Positions 12,179-22,210 of a stretch of DNA of 64,000 nt are shown here, in pieces. Positions within the stretch are counted from its first letter, which is position 1. Each line of letters starts with the position of its first letter. The notes under the pieces are model-generated. The model saw only the letters and a list, made by a program, of their open reading frames with translations. It had not been told where the DNA came from and ran no database searches. Source of the DNA: Limonium bicolor (lineage: Eukaryota; Streptophyta; Magnoliopsida; Caryophyllales; Plumbaginaceae); NCBI GenBank assembly GCA_023374045.1, contig CM041776.1, positions 323,789,925 through 323,853,924 of the forward strand, in the 5' to 3' direction. The position numbers and the translations under genes are program-made.

Positions 12179-13780
12179 ACCCCAAATCCTTATTTTCCTT
12201 TTTACATTCAACTCCAAACTTTACCCATATAACCTAGTACTCCCTAACCTCATTTAGGGACTTTAAACACACCTTGGGACATCCTTAAACACTCACAAAC
12301 TCTTTTTCTAATTCCTTAAACCTTTACTTATTTCTTCACAAAATTCCTAACACTTACAACATTTTACACTAGGTTTCTAAATGGTGTTTCTCACCTATGA
12401 TAACTACTATCCCAAAATGTTTTCTCCTTATCTTAACATCATCTCCCAAGCATCATCTCTCACAACTAATTCCTTATATCCATCTTAACAATTCCTTTTC
12501 AAGTTCATACTTTCTCCTTAATTTACCAAAGTTTGCCTAAGTCTTTACCTAAGTCCCAAAATGACTTTGGTACATACTAAAATCTCAAGCTCATGCCTAA
12601 GTCCTTGTTACATCCTAATCACCTTAATGCATGTTCCTACACAAGAACAACACTTAACCATTTTAAATACTCCTTAACTTATCAAACTCATTTTAACACT
12701 TAGAACTTCACATTCGTTACCTAAATTTCGACATAGGTTCTCCTAGAACATTACTAAACCAAAACACCTTGTTTTTACCAACAAACAACCAAGAACACTA
12801 AAAATCCATCAAGTACTTGTTATACACAAACTTCACTCACAAAGCACTACATCACAATATAGTGCATAATTTAAATTGCATGGCACTTAGGCCCTTAAAT
12901 GACATGGCTCTTAGGCCCTTAAGGTGCAATAATCATAAACACTGAATTTCCACAATATATTTGCCTTTAACCTGCAATTGCACTCAACAACACATATGCC
13001 TTTTACTAAGCTCTTGAGAACACTTTACTAAGTCGTTCACCATTGGCTCTTTAAGTAGTTTTAATAAGCATTTTAAGCTCATTTCTCCTAAGGCATTAAA
13101 ACAACATTAGGTTAGTAGATTTACCTCTTTTGCAAAATAACTTCTTTCTTGTTTCCTTTAGAAAACCGATAGAGTACTTGATTCTTTGACAAGTTAAACA
13201 ATATACACACTTATAATGAGTATTCAAGCTATGAGCTCCATCTCATTGTAAACCCTAGTTTTACATTGTTTCAAAAACATTAATGTAGTTGTTTTACCTT
13301 GCTCTTTGAAGAGAGTTTGATTATCTAGCAAGAGAGGACTCCACCTAGTCCATGAAGAGTTGGAATGAAGCTAGAACAAAGTCACATAAAAAGCTCCTTC
13401 AATGTGTATTTTCGGACATGACAAAAACAAGGAGGAAATGATGTTTTTATTTGAGATTCCTTACCTAGAAGCCAAGGAGAGTAACAATATGTAAAAATAC
13501 AAGCTCAAGCTCCTTCAATGGAGAAACTCCATGGCAGCGAAATGGTTGTCTTGAAGTTTGGAGAAGATAGAAATGAAGAGCTTGAGGAGAGGAAGAAGAT
13601 GGTGGTGTTTGTTTTTGATTTGGACAAGTGAGCAAGGTTTAACAAGAGATCAAAGTGGGAGTTTCAATGGAGGTAGTAGTATTACCGTGAGAGAGCAGCA
13701 AGAAGAAGGAAGAAGAGAGGTGGGAAACCGTGTGAGCAAGGAAAGAAATGAGAGAATGAGATAGAATTTGCTTTAGAAGA

Positions 13781-13788
13781 TATTTATA
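13781..13788 (-). promoter_or_regulatory. Candidate TATA box of A 3' LTR
   Basis: The minus strand reads TATAAATA. The same motif is at the matching place in the other LTR (37863-37870). Transcription would start roughly 30 bp further left. It is predicted from the motif only. Confidence 0.45.
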
Positions 13789-14205
13789 CCTTATAAAGTA
13801 AAAAGTAGTTTATTTACTTATCTTTACTTACTTAATACATTAATAAGAGAGTGGTGAGTCACCACACTTAAGGAAAACCGGCCCCCTTATTAATATGAGG
13901 GTATTATGGTCTTTGTTTGTCAATTTAATTACTTATACAAACATATGTTACAAAATAGCTTATAAAAGTTACTATTCATAAAACAAGGCACATAGAAGTG
14001 AAATTTTTGATTTCTGATAAGTGCAAAACATATAGACTTTTTAGGGTTTAATCATCTTATTAATTGCAGTATTTTTAGTAATGTTTCGCACTTATCTAGG
14101 GTTTTTCCTATAATTATGTTGTTATATTAACTAATGTATTATATGTGTTAAAATGTAGGAGAAATACCAATTAAACACAAACATTATAAAGGATTAAAAG
14201 AGGGA

Positions 14206-14425
14206 ACCGCCACATAACAAGGCGGACGAGACACAGGAGGAGAAACAAGAGGCGACCGCCTCCTTAGAGGCGGACAACTCTAATGCAACCGCGAGGCGGT
14301 TGAGATAGAGAGTACCGCCACTTAAGAGGCGGACAACTCAGAGGCGACCGCGAGGCGGACAACACTGAGTGTACCGCTTGATATCGAGCGGTTGAGATAG
14401 AGGAGACCGCTAGATAGGTGGCGGA
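14206..14425. repeat. CCGCC/GGCGG hairpin array, L1 5' LTR
   Basis: Short inverted repeats alternate between two designs: ACCGC-GAGGCGGT (tight stem) and CCGCC-ACTTAAGA-GGCGG (loop of eight). They lie upstream of the TATA box, so in U3. Copies are at about 20098-20315, and related arrays are in both L2 LTRs (25395-25560, 30416-30575). Confidence 0.85.
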
Positions 14426-14614
14426 CACGTGTAAATGTGTAGGAAATTAACGGGTTATCTTCTAGCCGACTCGCTCTGCAACTTGAGACGGCGCCTACCA
14501 GAAATCACGCCCGCGTTTCAGCTCTGTCCCCTGCGCAATCAATAGCTGCAATCAATGGGGAGCTGCAATCATCGAGCTCAATCAATGAAGCTGCTGCTGT
14601 GCTTCTTCTTCCTC

Positions 14615-14622
14615 TATAAATA
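14615..14622 (+). promoter_or_regulatory. TATA box of L1 5' LTR
   Basis: TATAAATA is preserved at the same site in all four LTRs of this family (20508-20515 plus; 25202-25209 and 30224-30231 minus). A start around 14645-14655 is inferred. Confidence 0.6.
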
Positions 14623-15562
14623 CCAGCTTCATTCCTCCTTGCTGAGTGTCCTTCCGGAGGCTCCTTCCGTGGTTCCTCTGGAGTTCCAATTCACACACCA
14701 TCTCATTTCTCTCCTTCCGCCTTCTCCATTTTATTTATTTTACATTCCACTAAATCCACCTCTAGCCTACGTATACAAAATAGCAGAGCGAGACGGAGTG
14801 ATTACGGATGATTTCTATCATTCTTGTTTCTGTTATTCTATTTAATATGTTAGGCTAGTTTACGTTCGCTTTGGGAATAATTATTATATTCTGTATTAAT
14901 TATGCAATGTTTTTACTGGTTTTAATTTAATGAAGTTTGTTACGCTTAAAGCTCATCTCTCGCCTTTTTAATAAATGTCATGAGTTTATTAAATTGCTTG
15001 CTAAGTCTATTTTGATCAGACCAGGTGATAAATAGATAGGTTGATTAAGCCGTAAATCTGGAGAAAGCTCTATTATGATTTAATGAGTTATTATTTTCAG
15101 ATGCAATTATATTTCCTGGAATTTAATGTCCGTTTACATAAGAGTGCTCGAACCTTGATTAGACCGAGCATTTCTTGTAAACGAGTTCTTATGAGGCAAT
15201 GACTTAGTCCTTAGGATAATTTAAGGAATTTTGCCAACAATTATAATTAAACCAGTAGGAATAGCATGAAGCAGATAATATTAATCTGAACCAGAGTCCC
15301 GTTTAGTTAATTTGCTTACAGTTAATTTTATTAACTGTTTTTATTTATATTTAACAAGTCAATTAATCCCCCCCTCTTTGTGACACGCTTAGGTACTATA
15401 ATATGTATATTAGTCCCGTGGTTCGATATCCGGTCGCTTACATTTCACTATACTACTGCGACCGGGATTTGTTTGCAGCCCGACGTTTATTTTGGGTTTT
15501 AATTTCTTTTCTTTAATTTTAATTACACCACTTAAACGACTCACAATATAACGTCTGCAAAA

Positions 15563-15581
15563 TGGCGCCCTTGCCGGGGAC
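15563..15581 (+). other. L1 primer binding site
   Basis: TGGCGCCCTTGCCGGGGAC starts 3 nt after the LTR end. It differs by one base from TGGCGCCGTTGCCGGGGA, complementary to a plant Asp tRNA 3' end as I recall it. L2's copy is at 29272-29289. Confidence 0.8.
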
Positions 15582-15840
15582 TAGAATTATTCTAGTTCCT
15601 AAGCTCCGGATTATTCACCTGTTTAATTATAAATATTTTGTTCTTTTTAATCTGTTAATATTATGTCCATAATATTTTGTTTTGTTAATATTAATTATCT
15701 ACTATATTTTGTTAATATTAATCCTCTAATAATCTGTTAATATTATTTGGACATTTGGACAATTGGACACCTGACTTTGGCCATCTAACTTCGGACATCT
15801 AACTTTTAACATCTAATTCTAACTTCTAACATTTTATTTT

Positions 15841-15921
15841 CATTGTCTCTAACATTTATTTCCATTGTCCTTAACATTTAATTTCCATTGTCTCTAACAT
15901 TTAATTTCCATTGTCCCTAAC
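15841..15921. repeat. 22-23-bp tandem repeat in L1 leader
   Basis: Three and a half direct copies of CATTGTCTCTAACATTTAAT plus TTC. The equivalent tract in L2 (about 28978-29045) has fewer copies, so copy number has changed between the siblings. Confidence 0.75.
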
Positions 15922-16029
15922 TTATAATTTATGTTATCTAATTACTAACTTCTAATTTTATGTCATTTTTATTACTAACCCATTATTTTATTTCTTAATT
16001 ATTTTGTTGTTCGTATAACCAAAATCAAA

Positions 16030-16275
16030 AAAAAAAAACGAAACAGGGGTTGTCCGCGAGGACAACCGCCCCGTTTGCAAGCGGACTCCACCCAGACAAC
16101 CGCCTGGCGGTCTCACAACACCAACCCGCCCCGTTTGCAAGCGGACGCCACACGCAAGACCGCCTCGCGGACGCCTGACCCCTGTCCGCCACTTAACTCG
16201 CGGACTTCAGATACGGGACCGCCTAGCGGACGTCTCCATCTTGTCCGCCTCTTAACCTCGCGGACGCGACTCGGT
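16030..16275 (+). repeat. GC-rich hairpin array in L1 leader
   Basis: Repeated GTCCGC...GCGGAC and ACCGCC...GGCGGT inverted repeats, in the same style as those in the LTR, occupy the 5' leader upstream of the intron. L2 has an equivalent at 28670-28830. A 143-codon frame crossing this array (16075-16506) is not preserved in L2 and I do not call it a gene. Confidence 0.8.
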
Positions 16276-16430
16276 ATAGGAAAAAAAAAGAGGGCGAAGC
16301 GCTGCGTTCCAGTTCTTCCCCAAAATTCATTTCGAACTCGAGCAGCCCCAGAAGACAACAACGAGCCGCGCGAATCGCCTTCTCCCACAATTCAACACAA
16401 CTTCTTCAATTCTTCATCAAATCTTGCAAG

Positions 16431-17206
16431 GTTAGTACCGAAATCTTCGTTTTTCAATTCTCTACGTTTCTATAGCTTCAAATCTGTAAATGATGAACTA
16501 CATTAGGAGAAATTAAGGACTGAAGTTTCGAATCCCTAATACCTAAAATTCGAAAATTTCGAACTCTAATTGCTAATTTGTCTCGAATTTGTCCTATATT
16601 TGTCATAATCTACATACACAAGGTTAAATTTTCGCTTAGTACACTTAGTTTGGGTGTTTTTGTTGAATTCGAAAATTGAAGGATGATAGTTACGAAAATC
16701 CATTGTTAAAACTAGCATTTTTCAGTTTTATTTAGCCTTGATTATTAAACGAGTATAGATTATGATTATAGGTTATTATTTATAGATTCGATTGATGACG
16801 GTATTAATACCTTGATTCTGACTGAATTTTTGTGGAGAAACGAAGAATTTTAGGGGAGACTCTGTCGAATTTTCGACAGAATTTGTGTTGTATAATTATT
16901 CTGTTTATGTTTTATTATTTGTTCATCTTGTTTTCTATTTTTATTAATTTACGGAGTTGTTTATGTTAAATGCTAATGTTCTGTTTGATATTAATTTATG
17001 TGTTGTTATTAACATTTTTGTTGTTATTAATTGTTAATTTTTATAATGTTGTTCTTGGTTGATTTTTATGCTGTTTTTGTTTATTAATTTTTATGTTATT
17101 ATTGTCTAGTAATTTTCATGTTATTGTTATTACTTTGTTTGATATTTAATATTTTAATTGTTATGCTGTTAATGTTTGTTTGCTTTTAATTTTAAATATA
17201 TATTAG
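16431..17206 (+). other. Intron in L1 leader (776 nt)
   Basis: The boundaries are CAAG|GTTAGT and ATATTAG|TATGCC, canonical GT-AG, and the body is T-rich like plant introns. L2 carries the two flanking exon sequences joined directly (junction at 28511/28512, ...ACAAG|TATGCC), with no remnant. The intron ends one base before the ATG of the ORF. Confidence 0.88.
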
Positions 17207-17207
17207 T

Positions 17208-18489
17208 ATGCCTCGTATTCGTGGTGGCGACTGCCCTGGAGCATCATCTTCTTCTGCACCTCGTCTTCTGGACGATGGCTTTGTCTCAGTAGAGGCTCGT
17301 GCCTGGTTCGAACAGGGCAAGGACTTTATCATAGAGAGGAAATTTGAGCCGGCAGTGCTAGAGGCTGCAGGGGTGGATACTATATTTGCCAGGCTAGGAC
17401 TTTCAGAGGTCCTAAGGTTAGGAGAGGGAGTCTTTGCTCCGGACTTAGCTAGAGTTCTATGCTAATGCCCGGGCAGGCGATATGAGCATTACTTCTTATG
17501 TACGCCATAGCCCCGTGGAGGTCACACCCTCGACTTTCACCTCTCTGCACATCCCGGATTCCTGGTGATATCCGAGGATTCACAGAGGAGTACTTGCAGA
17601 GGTCGAAGTCCAGGTGGCTTCAGGCTGTAGGTCGGAGGACCCGACGTAGAGGGGAGGAGGAGAAGGATGTCCTCCCGTTTGCTAGCTTCCCGACGCTGAC
17701 TCAGAGGCTTCTCCTGGAGATCCTCAGTCATCAGATTCGCCCATCTGGGGCGCATGATGCTTCTGATGAGGATTGTGCCTTACTGGACTATTTCCTAGGT
17801 CCATTTCCACCCGCTCAGCGCCTCTCCTTCAGCCACGTCATGTTCGGCCAGCTCTATAAGGTGGTCTCTACATGAGGACGAAGAAGAAGAAGATCACTCC
17901 CATTTTTCCCTTCTTCCTCAGTCTCCACATTATCGGTACTGTCCCATTCCCAGCAGGGTTCAGGGAGACTTTAGATCTTCGTCCAGCGAAGCGCTCAGTG
18001 TCACTGCTGACTGTGCGGAGCTGGGGCTTTATGCACTCAGATGACGGTACTTGGGTTAGGAGTGCCACTGCTCGGTCTTCCACTGCATCTTCCACAGCAG
18101 CGGGGACCTCTACTGGAGCTACACACTCAGCCGATCCTGACCCACCGTCCGCACAGGGAGAGGAGCCTTATAGGCCGACTACTGATATGATGCAGACCCC
18201 TGCTCCTGTACCCTACTCCACAGATCTACAGGCTCAGTTCCAGACCTTCCATCAGATGCAGCAGCAGATGCATCAGAGGTTTGAGAGCTTTGAGCAGACT
18301 CAGCAGAGGATGCTAGCTGAGCAGTCACAGATGATGCAGCGCTTGGATCGGAGTGACGAGTTGTATCACCGAGTGGTACAGCGCTTAGACCAGGGTGACC
18401 AGTTGCAGGCACAGACCGCTCAGCTCATGCAGCGTCTCCTCGCTCAGTCAGGCCAGGGACCAGCACAGCCTCCACCACCACCACAGTGA
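17208..18489 (+). pseudogene. L1 ORF: plant-transposon-type protein, frameshifted
   Basis: The ORF starts at the ATG next to the intron acceptor and would span about 427 codons, but is broken into three frames (17208-17465, 17498-17875, 17872-18489). The N-terminal part has a charged segment and a site comparable to the REFYAN motif of plant transposon proteins of the PF20167 kind, which I recall from Athila-type elements; an indel falls exactly there. The last part is Ser/Thr/Ala-rich, then a Gln/Met-rich predicted coiled coil of about 90 residues, ending in a proline run. L2 encodes the same protein with different frame breaks. A nucleic-acid or structural role is guesswork. Confidence 0.7.
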
Positions 18490-19908
18490 TTATTTATTGT
18501 TATCTTTATTTTATTTTGATTTTCTCTGACTTTTTTGTAGACTATTACTGTTTAAACCTTGTGCTAACATTTGATATATTCAGGAAGGTAACAGTGTGGT
18601 ACTTTATATTTTTATTTTATGAATTTTTATTTATGTTTTTTATTTTATGATTTTCTTTTGGTTCAATTGGAGTTCTGCTGGCTATATATGATTTTCTTTT
18701 CAGAACAAATCCTATGTCGAAAATATAGCTGAAATCACCTTTGGAAAGCAACCTCAGTTGCTTTGGAATTTCAATATCTTGGGTTGAACACTTGCACAAA
18801 CTCAAGTGTGAGGAACGTCTCACCCCTGCCAAGCTCTAAGTGTGAGGAAGGATACCTTCCTCAATCTACGATACAAGGGGAGTTTCAATTACTCATTTAT
18901 TATATTAATGTTCAACCTACATGCGTTTAATCCTTTATGAGTCTGTCATAATTTGAAAGGTCATTTTCTTGATTTTAATTCTGAACAATGAGGACATTGC
19001 TCCTCTTAAGTGTGAGGAAGGAGAGACCTTTCCCTGAAATTATGACAGTAGTTCGATAATGCCACACTCACTTATTGCTACTCTAAACTGCCTATATAAA
19101 AAAATTGATAGAAATGAGGTAAATAATTGTAGAAGTGTCTGAAATTATGTCAAGTGACAACTGAAAGGTAGTTTTATTTCAAGGAGTTTGTATAAAATTA
19201 TTTTCCTTCAAAATACTCTATTTTTACTCGAAAAATGATAGATCTGCTAGTTGTAAAAATCAATTTAGTTTAGCTTGGGATTATGGAAATATGTGGAAAG
19301 TCAAGGAAAGAAAAGGATAAAGACAAGGTACTCCGCTGTTTATGAATTTTTCTAACCAAAACAGGCCTCGTCTATCTGGTTATTAAGTTCTTTGGGGTGC
19401 TTTATCACCTATCTACCTAAGGTCTCGTGACCTGGGATAGAAGACCCAACACCGCTACAAGGATAGAGAGAAAAGTCTGGGGTACAGAAAAATAATGCAA
19501 TTCAAAAAAAATAATATGTGCTTTGTATATACAATTTGCACATTCAAAAAAAATGTAAATAATAAATTGCAATTTATATTTATGAACATGAGTATGTGGT
19601 GTTGAAAGGTATTGCGGAATAAGGCATTACTTCACACCCCTTGTCATCCCGGGTTAGTGAATGAAATTGATTGGAAATCCCAGGTTAATCTAACTTGTTT
19701 TCTGCAGTCTAGTTTTTCTATGCTTTTATTAAATTGTTCTTCTTCACTGTTTATAAAACCTACTTCTAAGAGCAGAATTATTCTTTCGATTGTCACTTTG
19801 TCTAAATTCCCTTCTACACTTATTTAATCTTGTTTTATTATTAAGGCTTAGAGATAATTATATTCCTTATTTGCTTGAGGACAAGCAAAAGTCAAGTGTG
19901 AGGAAGTT
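18490..19908 (+). other. L1 3' noncoding region with repeated polypurine-like motif
   Basis: There is no conserved reading frame. The motif AAGTGTGAGGAA occurs at about 18804, 18839, 19009 and 19894. The last copy directly abuts the 3' LTR and probably serves as the plus-strand primer (polypurine tract). L2 preserves the region at 25847-27292, including the motif copies. Confidence 0.65.
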
Positions 19909-21445
19909 TGATAAGTGCAAAACATATAGACTTTTTAGGGTTTAATCATCTTATTAATTGCAGTATTTTTAGTAATGTTTCGCACTTATCTAGGGTTTTT
20001 CCTATAATTATGTTGTTATATTAACCAATGTATTATATGTGTTAAAATGTAGGAGAAATACCAATTAAACACAAACATTATAAAGGATTAAAAGAGGGAA
20101 CCGCCACATAACAAGGCGGACGAGACACAGGAGAGAACAAGAGGCGACCGCCTCCTTAAGAGGCGGACAACTCTAATGCAACCGCGAGGCGGTTGAGATA
20201 GAGAGTACCGCCACTTAAGAGGCGGACAACTCAGAGGCGACCGCGAGGCGGACAACACTGAGTGTACCGCTTGATATCGAGCGGTTGAGATAGAGGAGAC
20301 CGCTAGATAGGTGGCGGACACGTGTAAATGTGTAGGAAATTAACGGGTTATCTTCTAGCCGACTCGCTCTACAACTTGAGACGGCGCCTACCAGAAATCA
20401 CGCCCGCGTTTCAGCTTTGTCCCCTGCGCAATCAATAGCTGCAATCAATGGGGAGCTGCAATCATCGAGCTCAATCAATGAAGCTGCTGCTGTGCTTCTT
20501 CTTCCTCTATAAATACCAGCTTCATTCCTCCTTGCTGAGTGTCCTTCCGGAGGCTCCTTCCGTGGTTCCTCTGGAGTTCCAATCACACCATCTCATTTCT
20601 CTCCTTCCGCCTTCTCCATTTTATTTATTTTACATCCACTAAATCCACCTCTAGCCTATATACAAAATAGCAGAGCGAGACGGAGTGATTACGGATGATT
20701 TCTATCATTCTTGTTTCTGTTATTCTATTTAATATGTTAGGCTAGTTTACTTTCTTTGGGAATAATTATTATTCTGTATTAATTATGCAATGTTTTTACT
20801 GGTTTTAATTTAATGAAGTTTGTTACGCTTAAAGCTCATCTCTCGCCTTTTTAATAAATGTCATGAGTTTATTAAATTGCTTGCTAAGTCTATTTTGATC
20901 AGACCAGGTGATAAATAGATAGGTTGATTAAGCCGTAAATCTGGAGAAAGCTCTATTATGATTTAATGAGTTAGTATTTTCAGATGCAATTATATTTCCT
21001 GGAATTTAATGTCCGTTTACATAAGAGTGCTCGAACCTTGATTAGACCGAGCATTTCTGGTAAACGAGTTCTTATGAGGCTATGACTTAGTCCTTAGGAT
21101 AATTTAAGGAATTTTGCCAACAATTATAATTAAACCAGTAGGAATAGCATGAAGGAGCAGATAATATTAATCTGAACCAGAGTCCCGTTTAGTTAATTTG
21201 CTTACAGTTAATTTTATTAACTGTTTTTATTTATATTTAACAAGTCAATTAATCCCCCCCTCTTTGTGACACGCTTAGGTACTATAATATGTATATTATT
21301 CCCGTGGTTCGATATCCGGTCGCTTACATTTCACTATACTACTGCGACCGGGATTTGTTTGCAGCCTGACGTTTATTTTGGGTTTTAATTTCTTTTCTTT
21401 AATTTTAATTACACCACTTAAACGACTCACAATATAACGTCTGCA
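19909..21445 (+). mobile_element. L1 3' LTR
   Basis: It matches the 5' LTR with the same termini, and is followed by ATTTC, the second copy of the target duplication. TATA box at 20508-20515; hairpin array at about 20098-20315. Confidence 0.92.
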
Positions 21446-21450
21446 ATTTC

Positions 21451-21855
21451 CCATTAATATAGACACCCAAATGTGATATTATATAGTACACATATGTATT
21501 TAAGAGTAATGATGGACATCTAGCCACTCAAAACTCATTTACAAGACAATTTTTCAAAAATGTGCTTTAAGACTCCTTAAAGCACATTTTGTGTTTAAAC
21601 TTGTTTTCAAGCTTGGATTTCTTTGGTAATTGGTTTAATATGTTCATTAGTATATAAATGAGGTCTTGGTAAGTTCCTTAGGTCTTAACCAAGTTTATCC
21701 CAAGCTTAGAGCACATTTTGGCTCTTATCGACTTTAAAGCACATTTTGTGTTTCCTTTTGTTTAAATTTGTTTACTAATGTTTCTAAGACTCTTTTTAGT
21801 CTTAATACACCATATTTAAGTGTTTAAACAATATATTAAGGTTTGGGGTATTTCA
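21451..21855 (-). mobile_element. Element A 3' LTR, second part (start of U3)
   Basis: This is the outer 405 bp of the LTR beyond L1, ending GGGGTATTTCA in plus coordinates. It resembles the ends of B's LTRs (47340-47769) and E's LTR (60670-61086), including a repeated AAAGCACATTTTGTGTTT segment. Confidence 0.9.
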
Positions 21856-21856
21856 A

Positions 21857-21872
21857 TCTACCCCCCTGAAAA
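21857..21872 (-). other. Polypurine tract of A
   Basis: The minus strand reads TTTTCAGGGGGGTAGA next to the LTR. B has TTTTAAGGGGGGTAGA at the same place (47771-47786). Confidence 0.8.
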
Positions 21873-21974
21873 GAACTTTGTCCTCAAAGTTCATACTTCC
21901 ACATATCCTAAATATTAGCACATGGGAATACTTATAAACAATACTTCCATACATTACTAACAACACACTTACAT

Positions 21975-22066
21975 AACATTGGACACCAGGTCCATACAAC
22001 ATAACATAACATTGGACATAAGGTCCATACAACATAACATAACATTGGACACAAAGTCCATACAAC
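21975..22066. repeat. 33-bp tandem repeat between pol and polypurine tract of A
   Basis: There are two full copies and a partial third, each containing TTGGAC...GTCC and ending in ACATAACAT. The short minus-strand frames across it reflect the repeat. Confidence 0.85.
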
Positions 22067-22210
22067 ATTATCCACATCATTCAGACACAACGGTCTGTAA
22101 CATGACAACATAACATAGACGATGTATTCAATTACACGTTGTACACACATAACCGAAACGGCTCTACCCCTCTTAAAAGGGGTACGCCCCGTACCCTATA
22201 CACATAAGGA

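Larger units (their letters stand above)
10532..14014 (-). mobile_element. Element A 3' LTR, first part
   Basis: It starts TGTAACACCCC in plus coordinates and matches 34940-37990 closely along its length. It includes an AACAT microsatellite (about 11021-11045), the GACCGGAC hairpin array, two copies of the 24-bp unit (about 12880-12925), and a TATA motif for minus-strand transcription. L1 interrupts it at 14015; the remaining 405 bp are at 21451-21855. Confidence 0.9.
14015..15559 (+). mobile_element. L1 5' LTR
   Basis: It is nearly identical to 19909-21445, differing by small indels and a few substitutions. It contains a GC-rich inverted-repeat array (14206-14425) and a TATA box (14615-14622). 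The TATA-to-end distance suggests a long transcribed R/U5 of about 900 bp. Confidence 0.92.
14015..21445 (+). mobile_element. Element L1: non-autonomous Athila-like LTR retrotransposon, intron-containing
   Basis: A complete 7.4-kb insertion with LTRs of 1,545 and 1,537 bp (TGATAAGTGC ... CGTCTGCA) is flanked by the 5-bp duplication ATTTC (14010-14014 and 21446-21450). The primer site is TGGCGCCCTTGCCGGGGAC, an Asp-tRNA-like type used by Athila and related elements. The interior has a GC-hairpin leader, a 776-nt intron, one broken ORF and a long noncoding 3' part. No protease, RT or integrase is visible, so movement must have depended on another element. Its sibling L2 lies at 24270-30860. Confidence 0.92.

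Noticed and set aside
12010..12237. CRISPR-like reading of the regularly spaced GTCCGGTC units
   Set aside because: Units are inverted repeats of varying core with similar, not unique, spacers, inside a eukaryotic LTR.
13558..13764. Identical 68-codon plus-strand frame in both A LTRs (also 37640-37846)
   Set aside because: It is antisense to the element and identity is expected of paired LTRs. No domain is recognisable.
14555..14845. A 96-codon frame found in L LTRs (also 20448-20642, 24979-25269, 29995-30246)
   Set aside because: Its ATG lies upstream of the LTR TATA box (14615-14622), so it would not be in the transcript, and indels change its frame between copies. The similarity is LTR homology, not coding constraint.
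16075..16506. 143-codon frame in the L1 leader
   Set aside because: It runs over the GC-hairpin array and through the intron donor, and is not kept in L2.
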